From positions 1 to 47,852 of the forward strand of contig AJFK01000889.1 in assembly GCA_000467715.1 (NCBI GenBank): a stretch of DNA of 47,852 nucleotides, given 5' to 3'. The position numbers and the translations under genes are program-made. Under the pieces are notes generated by a model. That model searched no databases and was not told the origin of the DNA. It worked only from the letters and a program-made list of their open reading frames with translations. This DNA is from Hysterium pulicare CBS 123377. Taxonomy: Eukaryota; Ascomycota; Dothideomycetes; Hysteriales; Hysteriaceae. Position 1 is the stretch's first letter, and every line of letters starts with the position of its first letter. Positions 22,431 through 33,785 of the stretch are shown here, in pieces.

Positions 22431-25400
22431 ATGGCAATCAGCAGGCTACAAGCGTCACTCGCTGCAGCTACCAACGAAGTGACAGTAGCTGCAGCAAATA
22501 TCAACTTCGATTTCACACTAGTAAAATGCGAAGCACCGAAGGAATGTCAAGATCTAGAAGGATGCTTTCCAAAAGACGTAAAGACGGGGCTGAAATAGGC
22601 TCTACACACATAACTGCCAGGAGACTCGGGGCGTTGTTTGAAGGAATCTGTCCGCCGACACCAGAATTGATCAAGGCATACGGTCTTCGAGTTTCGGAGA
22701 TTGCTGGCGTGGTGAGAAGCACCTCTCCTGAACCGGCTAACACCATATTCGCTGCTCATAGCGGCGTTGATGGTACATCAATCTGGGCTGCGGCTACGTC
22801 GTCCCCAACAGCTCTCCATGTACAGCTTCTCGCGTGTATGTTGGCTCGACTATGGGAAGCCCCAGAAGCCGTGTCCGTGTGGTACGAACTTGTGCAGGAG
22901 AGGCGAAAAGACACAGAAAGAAAGTCTGAAAACGACGAATCTATACATTTCTCTACACTCACAGCCGCTGCACAGACCGAGATTTCTCGCTCGAGTTTGG
23001 CGGAATGGGACGCAAGCGCCCGATCCTGGCTACGGACTGCGGACAGAATCAAGGCTAAAGAGCAGAACCAGTTGATGTTAATTAAAGCCAACGTTAACAT
23101 ATCCATCAACGATGATATGAAAGTATTGTCCAGTGTGTTGTCTGCGTGGAAGTCGGCGCTAGACTCCATAGAAAAGCTGCTTAAGGGAATGCCACAAGCT
23201 GCAAACTATGGTCCCATACTCCTCGCCCTCAGTTCCTGGCACCTCTACCCTGATCGTTTGACCGTTGGAGAAACCTCGGCAGAAGTAAGATTCCATGATG
23301 CTCTCGTTCTCCCAGGCGGAACGCTTACTATTGGTCTCACCCCTAACGGAACCGGCGAACCTTGTGGCGTGTATTGGTCATTGTCTTTGGCCCATTTGAA
23401 CTTCTATGGCCGTCCGGTTCATAGCAAGGCGATGCTAAGTCGTGACTCTTCGAGAATCACTTTCACGCAATTGACTGAAGCGGTGTTCGGGTGCTTACTT
23501 GGCAACTGGAGAATGTCATGGACCGGCGCTGACATCGTTGCTCGGTTCTTCGTGGCGTTTCAAGATTGCGCTGCGAGAAGTGTATCAAGTACCGAGGATC
23601 CTGATTTAAAACGCAAGATTACGGGGCAGTTCCTGTCCGACTCCTCGCACTGGTGGAACTTGATGGGCGTGTGGCCCGCTCCTACTTAGACGAGCCGGAC
23701 GATGAGAGAGGCACCCTTCACAAACTCTTGAGTCTTGGGCTCAGACGATCCTCTGACTTTATTCCCGCCAATACAGTCGCCAATGAAGCTTGCGCAGCAA
23801 ATTATCTGCCTTTTTTTGGATTCTGTGATCCTGCAACAATTGTACGATGTTTGAAGGACGATGAAGCGCGTGTATCATTTTTACGAAGGAAGGTTGCTTC
23901 GGACTCCTACAGACCTGATCCAGTTCTTATCCGATTAGGTCATATTGGTGCACCACGTACCTACGCCACTGCTCTACCACTTCTAGAAAATCAAAAGAAG
24001 AGGAAACGTGGTGTGGAGAATGTGCCTGAATCTCGCCATTATCGCTGGTTGCCAGGAGCGATGGATGGAGCGGCTTTCGAGAACGAAGTGTGTCTGCTAC
24101 AAGGACCTGCAACCTTTGCAGTGGATACGTCGGCCATTGATGTGCAGAGGTCCTTCCTTTTCTTCAATCACGAGACTGGAGAATATCACCGATATGTTCT
24201 TATCCTTGGCGATCACCGATTCGCTGGCATGTTTCAAGATGAAAACAGCCCTGCAGTTCCTCTAGGGCTAACTACCGTTGAGGATCTTATATGGTTTCTT
24301 GACGAGGACATGTTTTCCGTTGATGCTCTTCTTTCGCATATCAATGCACTACTCGATCCTTTCCACCCGGTTACTAAGACTATGGACACGATATCGAATG
24401 CATCAAAAATCTACAAAGTCCTTCCCACGGCAACTATTCCAGTAAATGTTCTAAAGTAAACCCATCTTCGAAACTAAATGGGCGAGAGCATTGGAGACTA
24501 CGCAGGGCAACTGGTTTAACCTTGCGATGCCCGTTCTGCAGCGGCACATATCCATCGCATGCGTCGCGTATATGGAATCTGGGTTCGACATCGATCCCAG
24601 TCTACTCACTCGGGTTCTCGCTCTGGCGTACGAAGACTCGCTATATATTGCTATGCAGGTAAGAATAGAAGACTTCCAATGCAGAGTCCTTAGTTTACAG
24701 CTATCTAACCTTGTGACCAAGCTCACATGCGATCCATTCGAGACACCAGAACCGTATGAATTAAAGCGCGTGCTAGGAAATGTCGGGCGCCCTGGTGTAA
24801 CACTGCTTATTCCCCCTCAGAATCCAATCACAAGGCCTATGGATCCTGGCTCCTGGAAAATGGTTAGCAACCGTAATTTTGATGGAGGTGCTGAGGACTC
24901 CTTCAGCAAAACATCAATGCATCTAACATTCACACCGTACTACGTGCCACTTATCCAAAACGGCGTACAAGGGCAGGACAGCCAGATCTTCTTCCTGGAA
25001 TCGGTGATATCTGTACATGATTCCGGCAGCTGGGTCGGAGATGTAGACATTCTTCGCGCCCTGGAAACTTCTCGCGTCAGCCGGATGAAAAGTTCCCCAT
25101 GTAATCACGCCGACGAAGGTTCTGCAGAAGTCTCTTCCTCGAAAATGGTGTCTGCTGAAGGCTGGGACGATATTCTAGACCCTCCGAATGAGAAATTCGT
25201 AGTCCGAGCAAATGGAAATTGGGTTGCAAGGCTTGGTGCAACAGCCATCCTTGCACAAAGACTGCCAAATAATGACGATTCCATCGTAATAAGCCGAAAT
25301 GATATCTGTTGGAAGTGCGACAGTCTTGGACTGGACAAACAAACGCATAATTACATGGTACTTCCATGCACGAGTCAGGCGTTTATCTTTTAGAGGATGG

Positions 25401-26129
25401 TACGATCAAGAAATCGAAGCCTGCATTCTTGTCTTCTGAGACCGCGCAATGTTGGCTAGCATCTTATCAACAGCCAGTACAAACCCCCTTCCTCTCTCGT
25501 CGAGTAACCTTGGATCAACTATACTCTCTTTGATTCTGTTATCTGACTACGAACCCGACCGAAAGGTCAGCTCCAAGCTCCCAAGCCTCATTCATTACGT
25601 TTCAACCTGGATCCTCTACGCCCAATCACCAGGAAACGTCATCTTTCTGGTCCCAGACGCCGACAAATATGCCAACTGCGACTGACATGTTTGGTTCGAA
25701 GAACATTTTGACTGATTGCGCCAGATTCGACTTTTTGGGTATTTACAGCTTATAATACCGCTACAGGGCTTGCGATACCAAGCAATCACAGATCGGAGTG
25801 TATTTTCCCTGATGAAAGTGGAGGATCTAGATCCGAACGACCACAACAATGAACAGCCTGAAAATATCATTTTCAAAAACAGATGCGATCCTTTACCGAA
25901 ACCACTCGCTCATGGGCTTCCTAGAAGTGCCCTCAAATATGCGAACAGGGTGGTTGCGGGTGTTTTGGATGCAGCTTGTCACGTAGACGGTGGTGCTCAC
26001 CGTCTGGAAGGACGTGTTACCGAAATGGGTTTCCTACTCAGTTTTTCCAAACGCAGAAGGCTTCCCACCGGACCCAAGCGACCCAGACCTAACTCAAAAT
26101 TGATTGTCTCCTCCTCGCAGCTCTTTTAG
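22431..26129 (+). pseudogene. Decayed member of a large uncharacterised ascomycete protein family
   Basis: From the ATG at 22431 (MAISRLQASLAAA) to about 26129 the sequence reads as one roughly 1,100-aa protein spread over several frames. Recognisable stretches: NINFDFTLVKCEAPKE, STHITARRLGALFEGICPPT, DGTSIWAAATSS, LHVQLLACMLARLWEAPEA, YWSLSLAHLNFYGRPVHS, YLPFFGFCDPATIV, LGNVGRPGVTLLIPP, FFLESVISVHDSG, QCWLASYQQPV and LRQIRLFGYLQL. I remember this order from a family common in filamentous ascomycetes with no assigned function. The frame changes near 22555, 23655-23685, 24455, 25380 and 25520, and further stops lie at 25683-25715. Only one interruption (24659-24721) looks like an intron. Neighbouring genes have no such breaks, so decay is likelier than sequencing error. 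The family function is unknown and the identification rests on memory. Confidence 0.75.
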
Positions 26130-26918
26130 CACCACCGCAGTTCTTCAATGGCAGGAAAGGGTTGAGTCAACGTCAAGCCAGCTTCAAGCCGTATGAAACC
26201 AGCGTCGAGCCAACTTCGAGCTGGCTTCAAGCAGCATAAAGCAGCATAAAGCAACATTGAGCCAGCGTTGGGCCAGCGTCGAGCAGCCTTGAGCAGAGTT
26301 AAGTTAGAGTCAAGCCAGCGTTAAACTTATCAAGCAATGTCAAGTCAGCGTTGGGCCAGCTTTACATAGCATGGGCTCGAGAAAAATATATATGCTGGTA
26401 TACTGAACGTGAGGGCAAGTATTGTACATACAGTCCTGAACTTCTACTGGCTAGATTGAGATTTTATGCGCCTGCCGTCTTCCAAAACCATGAATTTGGA
26501 CATTTACATTGGCGCGGGCAGGGGGAAAGGGCTTATGGATGGATAAGGCATAGCTGTTGGGATATCGAAGGTAGATTACCTAGACAATCCTGTTTGATAT
26601 TTCCCTTTGGCCGTACTTAAAACGTCATCAGTCATTAAGAGCTACTTATCGTGAGCGTCTGTTTCTATGAGATTGAACGTTATAGATTTTTCTGTATCTA
26701 GTAGAGTCAAGAGTATTATCTTTTCTGGTTAAAGGACGAAAAAGCCATTTATGTCTCTTCACCCAGCTCAAAACTTGTCCCGTGAACTGCGCTCACCGTC
26801 ACATAATGGCAAATGCACAAGTCAAAGCTCTCACAGCCTGCAGAAGTTATAATACCAAAAACTCCTATCAAACAGTATAATCGGGGCTAAGGGTATTTCC
26901 GCTCTAGGACAATTCAAA
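26130..26918. other. Gene-free region with degenerate minisatellite
   Basis: Contains the 11-bp repeat array at 26161-26370, then AT-rich sequence leading to the 3' end of the inositol kinase gene. The plus frame at 26351-26620 has no motif and begins inside the repeat. Confidence 0.6.
26161..26370. repeat. Degenerate 11-bp minisatellite, consensus gtcaagccagc
   Basis: Roughly 15 imperfect copies: gtcaagccagc, gtcgagccaac, ttcgagctggc, gttgggccagc, gtcgagcagcc, gtcaagtcagc and shorter aaagcagcat variants. It starts about 30 bp after the last open segment of the decayed gene. Unit length not divisible by three and many stops argue against coding. Confidence 0.85.
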
Positions 26919-28085
26919 TCAGTAATTCCAAGGTATCGAGTTCTTCATCTTTCTCGCCAACTGACAAACCCGTTCTCCATCGAAATCATCTTCTTTCCCC
27001 ATGTACCATCCTCCATTAATAAGGTGCTCTTCCTTCTTAGCCCATTCCCCTATCTTCGAATCAGCCTTGAAATCCAGGTCCGCGAGCCGGAGCTCCACTG
27101 CAGGTTTCTGATCATCGAAGCGTACGCGGATGAACATGGAACAATCTCGGAGTGTCATTGCCACTCGTAAGTTGAATCGGTTGGCAAGCTCTTGTCGGAT
27201 GTCGGCGGGACGACGTTCTACTGTATCGATAGGGATAGCGCCCTCCGGGTCGAATTTTTTTTCGAGGCGGGCTAGATACTCGAGAACCTCATGCCCACGA
27301 CCGCCGGGTCCCATATATGCGCAGAGTTTGTCGAGGGTCTTGTCATAAGTCTCGGCATCAAGCCTCATGAAATCCGGATTCTTGAGGAGTCCACGCTCAA
27401 GAAAGCTTCGGATCGCAGGTGAAGTGCCGTCGAGAAGGTCCAATGGGCACAAATCGTCGCCACCCCTCGAGAGAGCTTTTGGTGCGTGGGCAGAATTGCT
27501 TCCTTGTGCGACCCTCTGAGCACGTAGAGCGCAGGACCGACAGCGGCAGGCATCCGTAGGGGCGGTGGGAGACTGACTCAACCACTTTGGCTTGATTTCT
27601 AGTGTACATGATACTCCGGCTTCGCTAGACATGTTGCTAATCAAGAAGCCGATCTGTTCAGTAGACGGTATTTCATCGCCATGGCGCTTTTTGGGTCGCT
27701 TGCCGCCTTCCTCTGTCTCGTGGTAGGCAAGAATTTGCTGAAGGCCTCGCATTATTTTTTCGAGTCCAATGGGCCGGCTATCCAGAAGGTGATCGGAAAA
27801 TCCACTTCCGAAAGAAATGTAGACCTGTTCATCGAACTCGCGGTCGTCATCTTGAATTCGGAGCGAAGAGTTGCCCTTGTTGACGCGGAGGACTTTGTTC
27901 ACGGGAGGAGGCAATACGTTCTGAGTTTGGCAACTGACGAAGACAATTGCGGGCTGTATATCGGTTTGATGGTAGCGTGAAATGGAAAAGACGACATTTG
28001 CACCACCTTCGGCAAGATAGTCTAACGTGCAGGCTTGGGGGAATTCTGTTTGATTCGCCTCGCGACAATACACGGAGAAAGCCAT
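26919..28085 (-). CDS. IPK1: Inositol-pentakisphosphate 2-kinase
   Basis: Makes inositol hexakisphosphate (phytate) from InsP5 and ATP; in fungi InsP6 supports mRNA export and is the precursor of pyrophosphate inositols. Intronless, 388 aa. The ATP-binding N-lobe motif is EGGANVVF (residues 26-33). KVLRVNKG carries the following strand, and EIKPKWLSQSP is the conserved family core. RCRSCALR follows, a Cys-rich patch like the zinc-binding region of fungal and plant members. MTLRDCSMFIR and LRLADLDFKADSKI form the C-lobe metal and phosphate site, and the protein ends KMKNSIPWNY. The start at 28085 is the only ATG before the G-loop. It is divergent from the small gene at 28496 over about 410 bp. 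Confidence 0.95.
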   Translation of the reverse strand: MAFSVYCREANQTEFPQACTLDYLAEGGANVVFSISRYHQTDIQPAIVFVSCQTQNVLPPPVNKVLRVNKGNSSLRIQDDDREFDEQVYISFGSGFSDHLLDSRPIGLEKIMRGLQQILAYHETEEGGKRPKKRHGDEIPSTEQIGFLISNMSSEAGVSCTLEIKPKWLSQSPTAPTDACRCRSCALRAQRVAQGSNSAHAPKALSRGGDDLCPLDLLDGTSPAIRSFLERGLLKNPDFMRLDAETYDKTLDKLCAYMGPGGRGHEVLEYLARLEKKFDPEGAIPIDTVERRPADIRQELANRFNLRVAMTLRDCSMFIRVRFDDQKPAVELRLADLDFKADSKIGEWAKKEEHLINGGWYMGKEDDFDGERVCQLARKMKNSIPWNY

Positions 28086-28495
28086 GATGTAAATTGAATG
28101 AAGAAGCTCTGCTAGTGGAACATTGCCGAAGAATCTTGTTCTTGTCCAGGAATAATATCAGATATGGATGACGACTGGAAATGCCGAGAGACTCTGAACT
28201 GTGGTTATGAACAGCACAGCATCTGGGCTGAGGAGAGCGGTAGGTCGAAAAAGTAAATATTAGAGCTTAGGGAAAGGGCCGCTCCCCTTTTGCCTCGAAC
28301 TTGTTGTACTGAACTGCAGAGTAAACGATGTAGGTCGCGATGGCCTCCATGATGTTGGTGGATGAGGAAGGGTCTCGTTGAGTTTAAATTGTGGCGTTCG
28401 CCAATCACGGTCACGCGGGGATAGGAATATTACTTTCACCAAGTTCACGAACGATTCTTTCCGAGTCAACAACACCATTCCTATAATTTCCCAGG
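28086..28495. promoter_or_regulatory. Compact divergent promoter, IPK1 and Ecm15-like gene
   Basis: Only 410 bp separate the two start codons, so the promoters overlap or are shared. No regulator site is claimed. Confidence 0.6.
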
Positions 28496-28960
28496 ATGGC
28501 TTCGAACAATCTCTCAAGTCTTGAAACGCCTCCCTCATGCATAGCTGATTTTTGTATCATCCCGCTTGGTACGCCGACAGCTTCCGTGTCAAAGGAAGTT
28601 GCTGAGGTCCAGCGTCTTTTAAAAACGTCTGGCCTAAAGTATTCGATGCACTCTGCAGGAACGACTGTTGGTAGGTGATCTATTCTCGAATCACCCCCAA
28701 ACAAGAAGATTGTCTCTTATTGACATCTCACAGAAGGTTCATGGGACGAAGTTATGAAGGTACGAAATCACGCTGAGTCATGTCTTCGTACTCTGACGCC
28801 TAGCAAGGTCATTGGTCAATGCCATTCCATGCTCCATGCAAATGGGGTTGTCCGAATTCAGAGTGATATACGAGTAGGATCAAGAACCGACAAGAAGCAA
28901 TCCTTCGACGACAAAGTCGAAGCTGTTCGTAAGATCCTGGACTCCGATGACAAGAAATAG
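28496..28960 (+). CDS. ECM15: MTH1187/YkoF-like (UPF0045) thiamine-binding-type protein
   Basis: Small ferredoxin-fold protein of the MTH1187/UPF0045 family; the yeast member is Ecm15, and bacterial relatives bind thiamine or its pyrimidine. Exons 28496-28670, 28734-28759 and 28808-28960 give 117 aa, close to the family length. Family features are IADFCIIPLGT near the N terminus, LKYSMHSAGTTVEGSWDEV across the first intron, and GVVRIQSDIRVGSRTDK near the end. The middle exon is only 26 nt. The second intron must end at caag (28804-28807), not at the nearer tag (28801-28803), because only that keeps MKVIGQCH and the downstream frame. The cellular role in fungi is poorly defined, so the symbol is by homology. 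Confidence 0.9.
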
Positions 28961-29991
28961 GAGGGCATCCATCGAGAAACTTCACAGTAACACACTGGCT
29001 CCTTTGGTCATGGACCTTCTATTCCCTAGTGCTCATAGAGCAATCACAAGTCTGGAGACATTTTCAACTCTGAATCCAGAATATCAAGGATGTTACGTAA
29101 GGCAAGAAGCCCGGACCATACTGGGTTCATTCATCACGTAGGGGCAGCAACCTCTGTTTCCACAGGCAACAGTACTTCAAACACGAGAATTGAACGTCCC
29201 ATCATCCTGGAGATAGGTTCTGCTTTCACCCTCTATCATTGCCCCATTTCCTGTGAAAAGTTTAGTTTTCCGGAGTCGAAAGCGAACTCACTGGCTTCCA
29301 TAGCTCACAACATGGCGAGTTCCTCATCTCTGAAACGAATGCTGTTGTTTGTTGGTTGTGTACACAGTATATATCACCTCCAAAGCTCGTCGTGTCCCTT
29401 GCGCGTGTTTGATGATCTTCCATGAATGACTCACGAGAATGTATTCCTCTCTAACGATTGGGACGACGGAGGAATAATGCTGGTTAGTATAAGCCTTATG
29501 CTAGGGCACATGCTGCTAGTCAGCAAAAATCAAGGTCGTGATGGATGGTTGATCAAGGATTCGCGTGTGTACAGATTAAGGGGGTTTGTTTACTTCGTAT
29601 TTTCACCGATCACGTGGTGCCCTCTCTTCCGAACAAAACTCGCCGCGCCCCGAACGACCGGGCATGCGGCTTGTCGTCAGCGAGAAATCCTGTGCAAACT
29701 CCGAAAACTCCCTTTGCATCGAACCACCACTCCATTCATCGCCAGACCCTCGAGTTATTCCCTTATTCACCGTCATTATCTTCAGGAATCTTCTGCTCGT
29801 CCGTCCTTTCGAGCTCCAAATACACCTGGGTAGCCGTTGTAGCGCATTGAAGTGAATTCGCAGTTGCCGTTCACGCGGAGACCCAAGGCATGCACGCGAC
29901 ACGGTCTAAGCCATCAGCTGCACTTCTACCTTCAGTACTTCATCTCAAAACCTCTGCCCCTCCCTTAAGATAGAGAAGCTCGACCGACGAG
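28961..29991. other. Intergenic region upstream of MDM34
   Basis: One kilobase with overlapping short frames in several phases and no family motif. It should carry the MDM34 promoter; the last 60 bp are pyrimidine-rich. Confidence 0.55.
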
Positions 29992-31800
29992 ATGGCATTC
30001 AACTTCAACTGGTCTCCGCTGATCGCGGATACCTCCCGGGCAAGGGACATGTTGACCACTGCGCTTAACAAATCGCCAAAACCTCCCATTATTGTCGGCG
30101 ATATACTGGTGACGGAGCTCAATCTGGGATCGACACCTCCCGAGTTAGAAATACTAGAGATAGGGGATCTAGCAGAGGATAAGTTTCGGGGCATATTCAA
30201 GATGTCGTATACTGGGGATGCCTTTTTGACGCTGAAGACGAAAGTACAAGCAAACCCGTTGAATACATACCTATCGGCGAAACCATCGTTTGCATCTCCT
30301 CAGCCTCTTGCTGCAGCGTCAGGCTTGACCATTCCGTTGCAAATTACCTTATCGGATATACGATTATCTGGGTTCGTCATCTTGGTCTTCTCGCGTCAGA
30401 AAGGGTTAACTCTGGTATTCCGGAATGACCCTCTTGAATCGCTGAAAGTATCCTCGACGTTTGATTCGATACCGTTCGTCAGGGACTATTTGCAGAAGGA
30501 AATTGAGGGGCAACTGAGGGTACTGTTTATGGAGGATCTACCAGCTATCATCCATCGGCTTTCTTTGCGACTTTGGTCTTCGGAATACCAAGAGCTGGAT
30601 GTTGAACAAAGGCTGGATGGTTCCAATGATGATACTGCACCAGTCGACCCTTTTGCTACCCCCCATCAAGATGCGGTAGATGCATTCGGCAATCCCCTCG
30701 ACGAAAGCCAAATTTCATCTTTATCCCTCGACTCAGCTTCAGAGATCCACGCATCCTTCTCACAAAAGAACATGCTTCGTCTTGCCACACTGTCAGAGTC
30801 ACATAGAACGCTGTCATTATTTACCCCGTCCATTCGCGACACTGTCTTTAGAGCTTGGGCTGGCGCATCTGAACGGGTTGACAACTCCGGCTCGAACACA
30901 CCAGCTCTTACGTTATCGAGTTTATCCCGCATACAATCCTCTTTTGGAAGCGTAAAGTCAGCCCCGGCTTCTGTGGCTTCTGGTAGTACAGGCGAGGAGA
31001 CAACAATATCCCGACCATCACTCCAGAACTTCTCTTCACAATATGGCTCATCGTTGGGTGGAAGTCGAACACGGACAACAACTATGCGGAAGAGGAATAA
31101 GCGGGTAGTCAATCTACGTGGTGATAGAAACGCAGACGATTCTTCCGGCATCTCAACTGAGGCTTCCACTCCAGTCCACAGCGCCCAAGTCTCCGAGACT
31201 GCCTCAGTCATTCCGGAAGAACGCGAAGAAGATCTCACGACACCACCCCGTTCACCAGCCAAGCATCTCCGCTTCCAAAGCAAACATGGCAACCTTGATG
31301 CCGGACAACCCGCGCAACTGCCCGAACAAGTCATCCCCGAGCTAGCTGTGCAACCCGTCCCTACTTTAGCCGATCCTCCCAAATCCTCGAAATCTAAGTT
31401 TGAAGCTAAGGTGTCAGCTCCATCTCGGCCAGAAAGGCCAAAACTCGTCCATTCCTCAACTTCTAGACCCCCTCACTCCCATATCCGCCATTCACAAACC
31501 GCAGCCACGACTCCTCTTCTCCGCTCCTTGTCAATGGACAAGCTTCCTTTCCACCAGAACTCGTCCTCTATGTCTTCCAATTCTCGCTTGCCACTGTCAC
31601 CGTCCGCATACGCTGACTCTACCTCCTCGTCCTCCGGTGGCATCCTAGAGCAAGCTTGGATGTTGAAAATGGCGCAGGAGATTGCTCGAAAAGTGCAAGA
31701 CGAGAAGGAGAAGGAAGGGGGACGGGGCAGAAGCGGCGGTGGGTTTTGGGATAGAAGCGAGGACTATGAGATCGAGGCTCCGCCAGCTTACGTGGCGTAA
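29992..31800 (+). CDS. MDM34: Mitochondrial distribution and morphology protein 34 (ERMES subunit)
   Basis: Outer-membrane mitochondrial subunit of the ERMES complex, which with Mmm1, Mdm10 and Mdm12 tethers ER to mitochondria and moves phospholipids. Intronless, 602 aa. The N terminus [14 protein letters not shown] is the family hallmark and starts the SMP lipid-transfer domain (about 1-195): [77 protein letters not shown] and [17 protein letters not shown]. The rest (about 200-600) is Ser/Pro-rich low-complexity sequence with basic patches such as [13 protein letters not shown], as usual in filamentous-fungus orthologues, and ends in a short helix and [12 protein letters not shown]. No exon boundary is needed. 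Confidence 0.97.
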   Translation: MAFNFNWSPLIADTSRARDMLTTALNKSPKPPIIVGDILVTELNLGSTPPELEILEIGDLAEDKFRGIFKMSYTGDAFLTLKTKVQANPLNTYLSAKPSFASPQPLAAASGLTIPLQITLSDIRLSGFVILVFSRQKGLTLVFRNDPLESLKVSSTFDSIPFVRDYLQKEIEGQLRVLFMEDLPAIIHRLSLRLWSSEYQELDVEQRLDGSNDDTAPVDPFATPHQDAVDAFGNPLDESQISSLSLDSASEIHASFSQKNMLRLATLSESHRTLSLFTPSIRDTVFRAWAGASERVDNSGSNTPALTLSSLSRIQSSFGSVKSAPASVASGSTGEETTISRPSLQNFSSQYGSSLGGSRTRTTTMRKRNKRVVNLRGDRNADDSSGISTEASTPVHSAQVSETASVIPEEREEDLTTPPRSPAKHLRFQSKHGNLDAGQPAQLPEQVIPELAVQPVPTLADPPKSSKSKFEAKVSAPSRPERPKLVHSSTSRPPHSHIRHSQTAATTPLLRSLSMDKLPFHQNSSSMSSNSRLPLSPSAYADSTSSSSGGILEQAWMLKMAQEIARKVQDEKEKEGGRGRSGGGFWDRSEDYEIEAPPAYVA

Positions 31801-32265
31801 TTGGTCGCGTGGGGCAAATCTTGATGATGTTACGATGTTACGAATGTTGGTGTAATGGTAATTCCAGAATAAGCTGGGTGTACAAAAGTGAAAACTTTGG
31901 AGCATTCGTTGTTGGTAATTTTATCCGTGGGCTTTGTATAATTCTGCTCATCGGCTCCTCCTAATTGGGATGATGCTTTGCTTGGGTTTGCATTGGCGGT
32001 CTCTTCTACGCTTAGCGCGCGTTGATGAATTAGAATACCCTCTATCCATCGTTTATACTTCTATTCTTAGTTTACTTTCTTGTATATGGAACCATATGAT
32101 TGCCATTTACACTCATGCCGTCGTAGGAGTCCGTGTTTTTGGCTATTGTTCAGATCATCGAAGAGCGAACAAGTACAATGCGATATCACCTCACAACATC
32201 AAATCTATCACCTAGGTTAAGTTCCTCATAGCCTATTTGTCCATTCATCAACTACGCTAGCATCC
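31801..32265. other. Convergent 3' intergenic region
   Basis: AT-rich spacer between the MDM34 and carboxypeptidase stop codons. No gene seen. Confidence 0.6.
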
Positions 32266-33785
32266 TCACTTCATATTAACAAGCAAATACTTCAACCCGG
32301 CCCACATCTCCTCAGCACTCGGCACAATCTGGTTCGCCGGAAGCACAAACCCATAATTCCCCGTATCCCGCAGCTCGACCGTGAACGAGTACTCCACTTT
32401 GGCAACTTCCAGCGCGTAGTCGACCGAGTCGCCGGAGACTTGGTAGATGGTGGTGCAGATGGGGCCCTGTTGGAAGGAGACGCCGTTGACGGCTTTGATG
32501 GCGGCGACGGCGCCTTTGGCGAGGGAGGAGTAGGTGGCGCTGTTGGGGAGGTTGCCGGAGCAGGTGTAGCCGTATGCTGGGTGGTGGTTAGATATACTAT
32601 TCTTACGGACTGGAGAGAATGTGTGGAGGAACACTTACGGTACATGAATAGTTGCGAGTAAGAGTGGAAATCTATGTACATTTTGATCCCCTTTCCGTTT
32701 CCACTAGCCAGGCTGTTCATGTGAGCGGCTAGAGCCTTGGTTTCAGTACCGTCTCCGGCTGAGGGGCCCTTGTAGTCTTCGGCGCAGGGAGAGGTGCTGG
32801 CGCCGCCGGTCTGTGACCATTCATTTGGCCAATTGCGGTTTATGTCGCGGCCGACGCAGGAGGCAGAAGGTGTCGTTTGGCGGTTCTTGCGCCACATGCG
32901 GTCGGTGGTCTGGGTGTAGGCGAAGCCTGGTTGATGTTAGGGTGAAACGGATGCAAGATTGATTGTGGGGAGATCTAAGAAATAGTGCACTCGCCATCGG
33001 GGTTGACAATTGGAATGATGTAGAAGTCGTAACTGTCTACGAAGGACTTGATCTGAGTGTCCGAAGCGTATTTTGTGAGCAAGGTATACGCAGCGTACTC
33101 AACAACCTAACCAGATAATTAGACCATCATATAGACAGAGCCTCCATAGTCCTGCTTAAATCGGCCTTACCATGTTCGTGATCCATTCTCGCGCATGTAC
33201 AGTTGCGTGCCATAAAACAGCTTCGTTGGAACCCTTTCCACCACTGCCCCAAATATGAATACCCGTGAGGTCCTGGCCGCTGTTGGATTTTCCAGCACTG
33301 AAAATCTCAGAATTGCTTGGGTAGGCGCTTTGCAGGTCCTTGAGGAACTGCATGTGATCGGCAATCGAATGGTAAGAATTGAACCATGTGGAATTTGCGC
33401 TTCCAGCTGTTGGCGCATGTTAAGCCAAATCACTCTAAGCAACCGAGAAATGAAGCTTACCAGCATAGACGGGGTAGTTGGTCTCTTCCGCGATCGACTG
33501 GCCGAGGTTATCATGCATCGTCTCAGTATTGAGGCCTGCAGTGGCCTTCTCGAAAGCCTGAATTTGACTCGGTGGAACCATGAGATCAATCAAAGCATTG
33601 ACTCTTGGTTTGCCACTCCAAGACGCGAGACCGAGATTGTCCATAATGGTCTTGACTCTGTCGACCTCCTGTCCGACCGGAACTCGAAAGACTTTGTATC
33701 CATCGTAGTTCTTGACTTGAGAAGAAGCGACAGAGGCAGCAGATACGAGCGCCAAAGACGCAAGACCAAAGGAGAGGAGCTTCAT
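32266..33785 (-). CDS. Secreted metallocarboxypeptidase A-like (M14A), zymogen
   Basis: Extracellular zinc exopeptidase. Exons 33785-33461, 33406-33171, 33106-32995, 32926-32639 and 32576-32266 give 423 aa. Residues 1 to about 17 are a signal peptide; about 20-105 form the activation propeptide ([26 protein letters not shown]). Zinc ligands are His179 and Glu182 (VHAREW) and His312 (DFHSY). NPDGF and RDINRNWP are the substrate-binding signatures, and Glu388 (FTVELRDTG) is the catalytic base. The specificity-pocket residue aligned to bovine CPA Ile255 is Val372 (GDSVDYA), so a preference for hydrophobic C-terminal residues is expected. The third intron (32927-32994) begins with GC, not GT, since NPDGF is kept only by cutting after the first base of the Gly codon. 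Confidence 0.94.

Noticed and set aside
26351-26620. 89-codon frame after the minisatellite
   Set aside because: Begins inside the repeat array and has no recognisable features.
28961-29990. Cluster of overlapping plus-strand frames before MDM34
   Set aside because: Several frames are open at once over the same bases, no motif; treated as promoter and leader.
30666-31382. 238-codon antisense frame within MDM34
   Set aside because: Lies opposite the low-complexity half of a clearly identified ERMES gene and has no family features.
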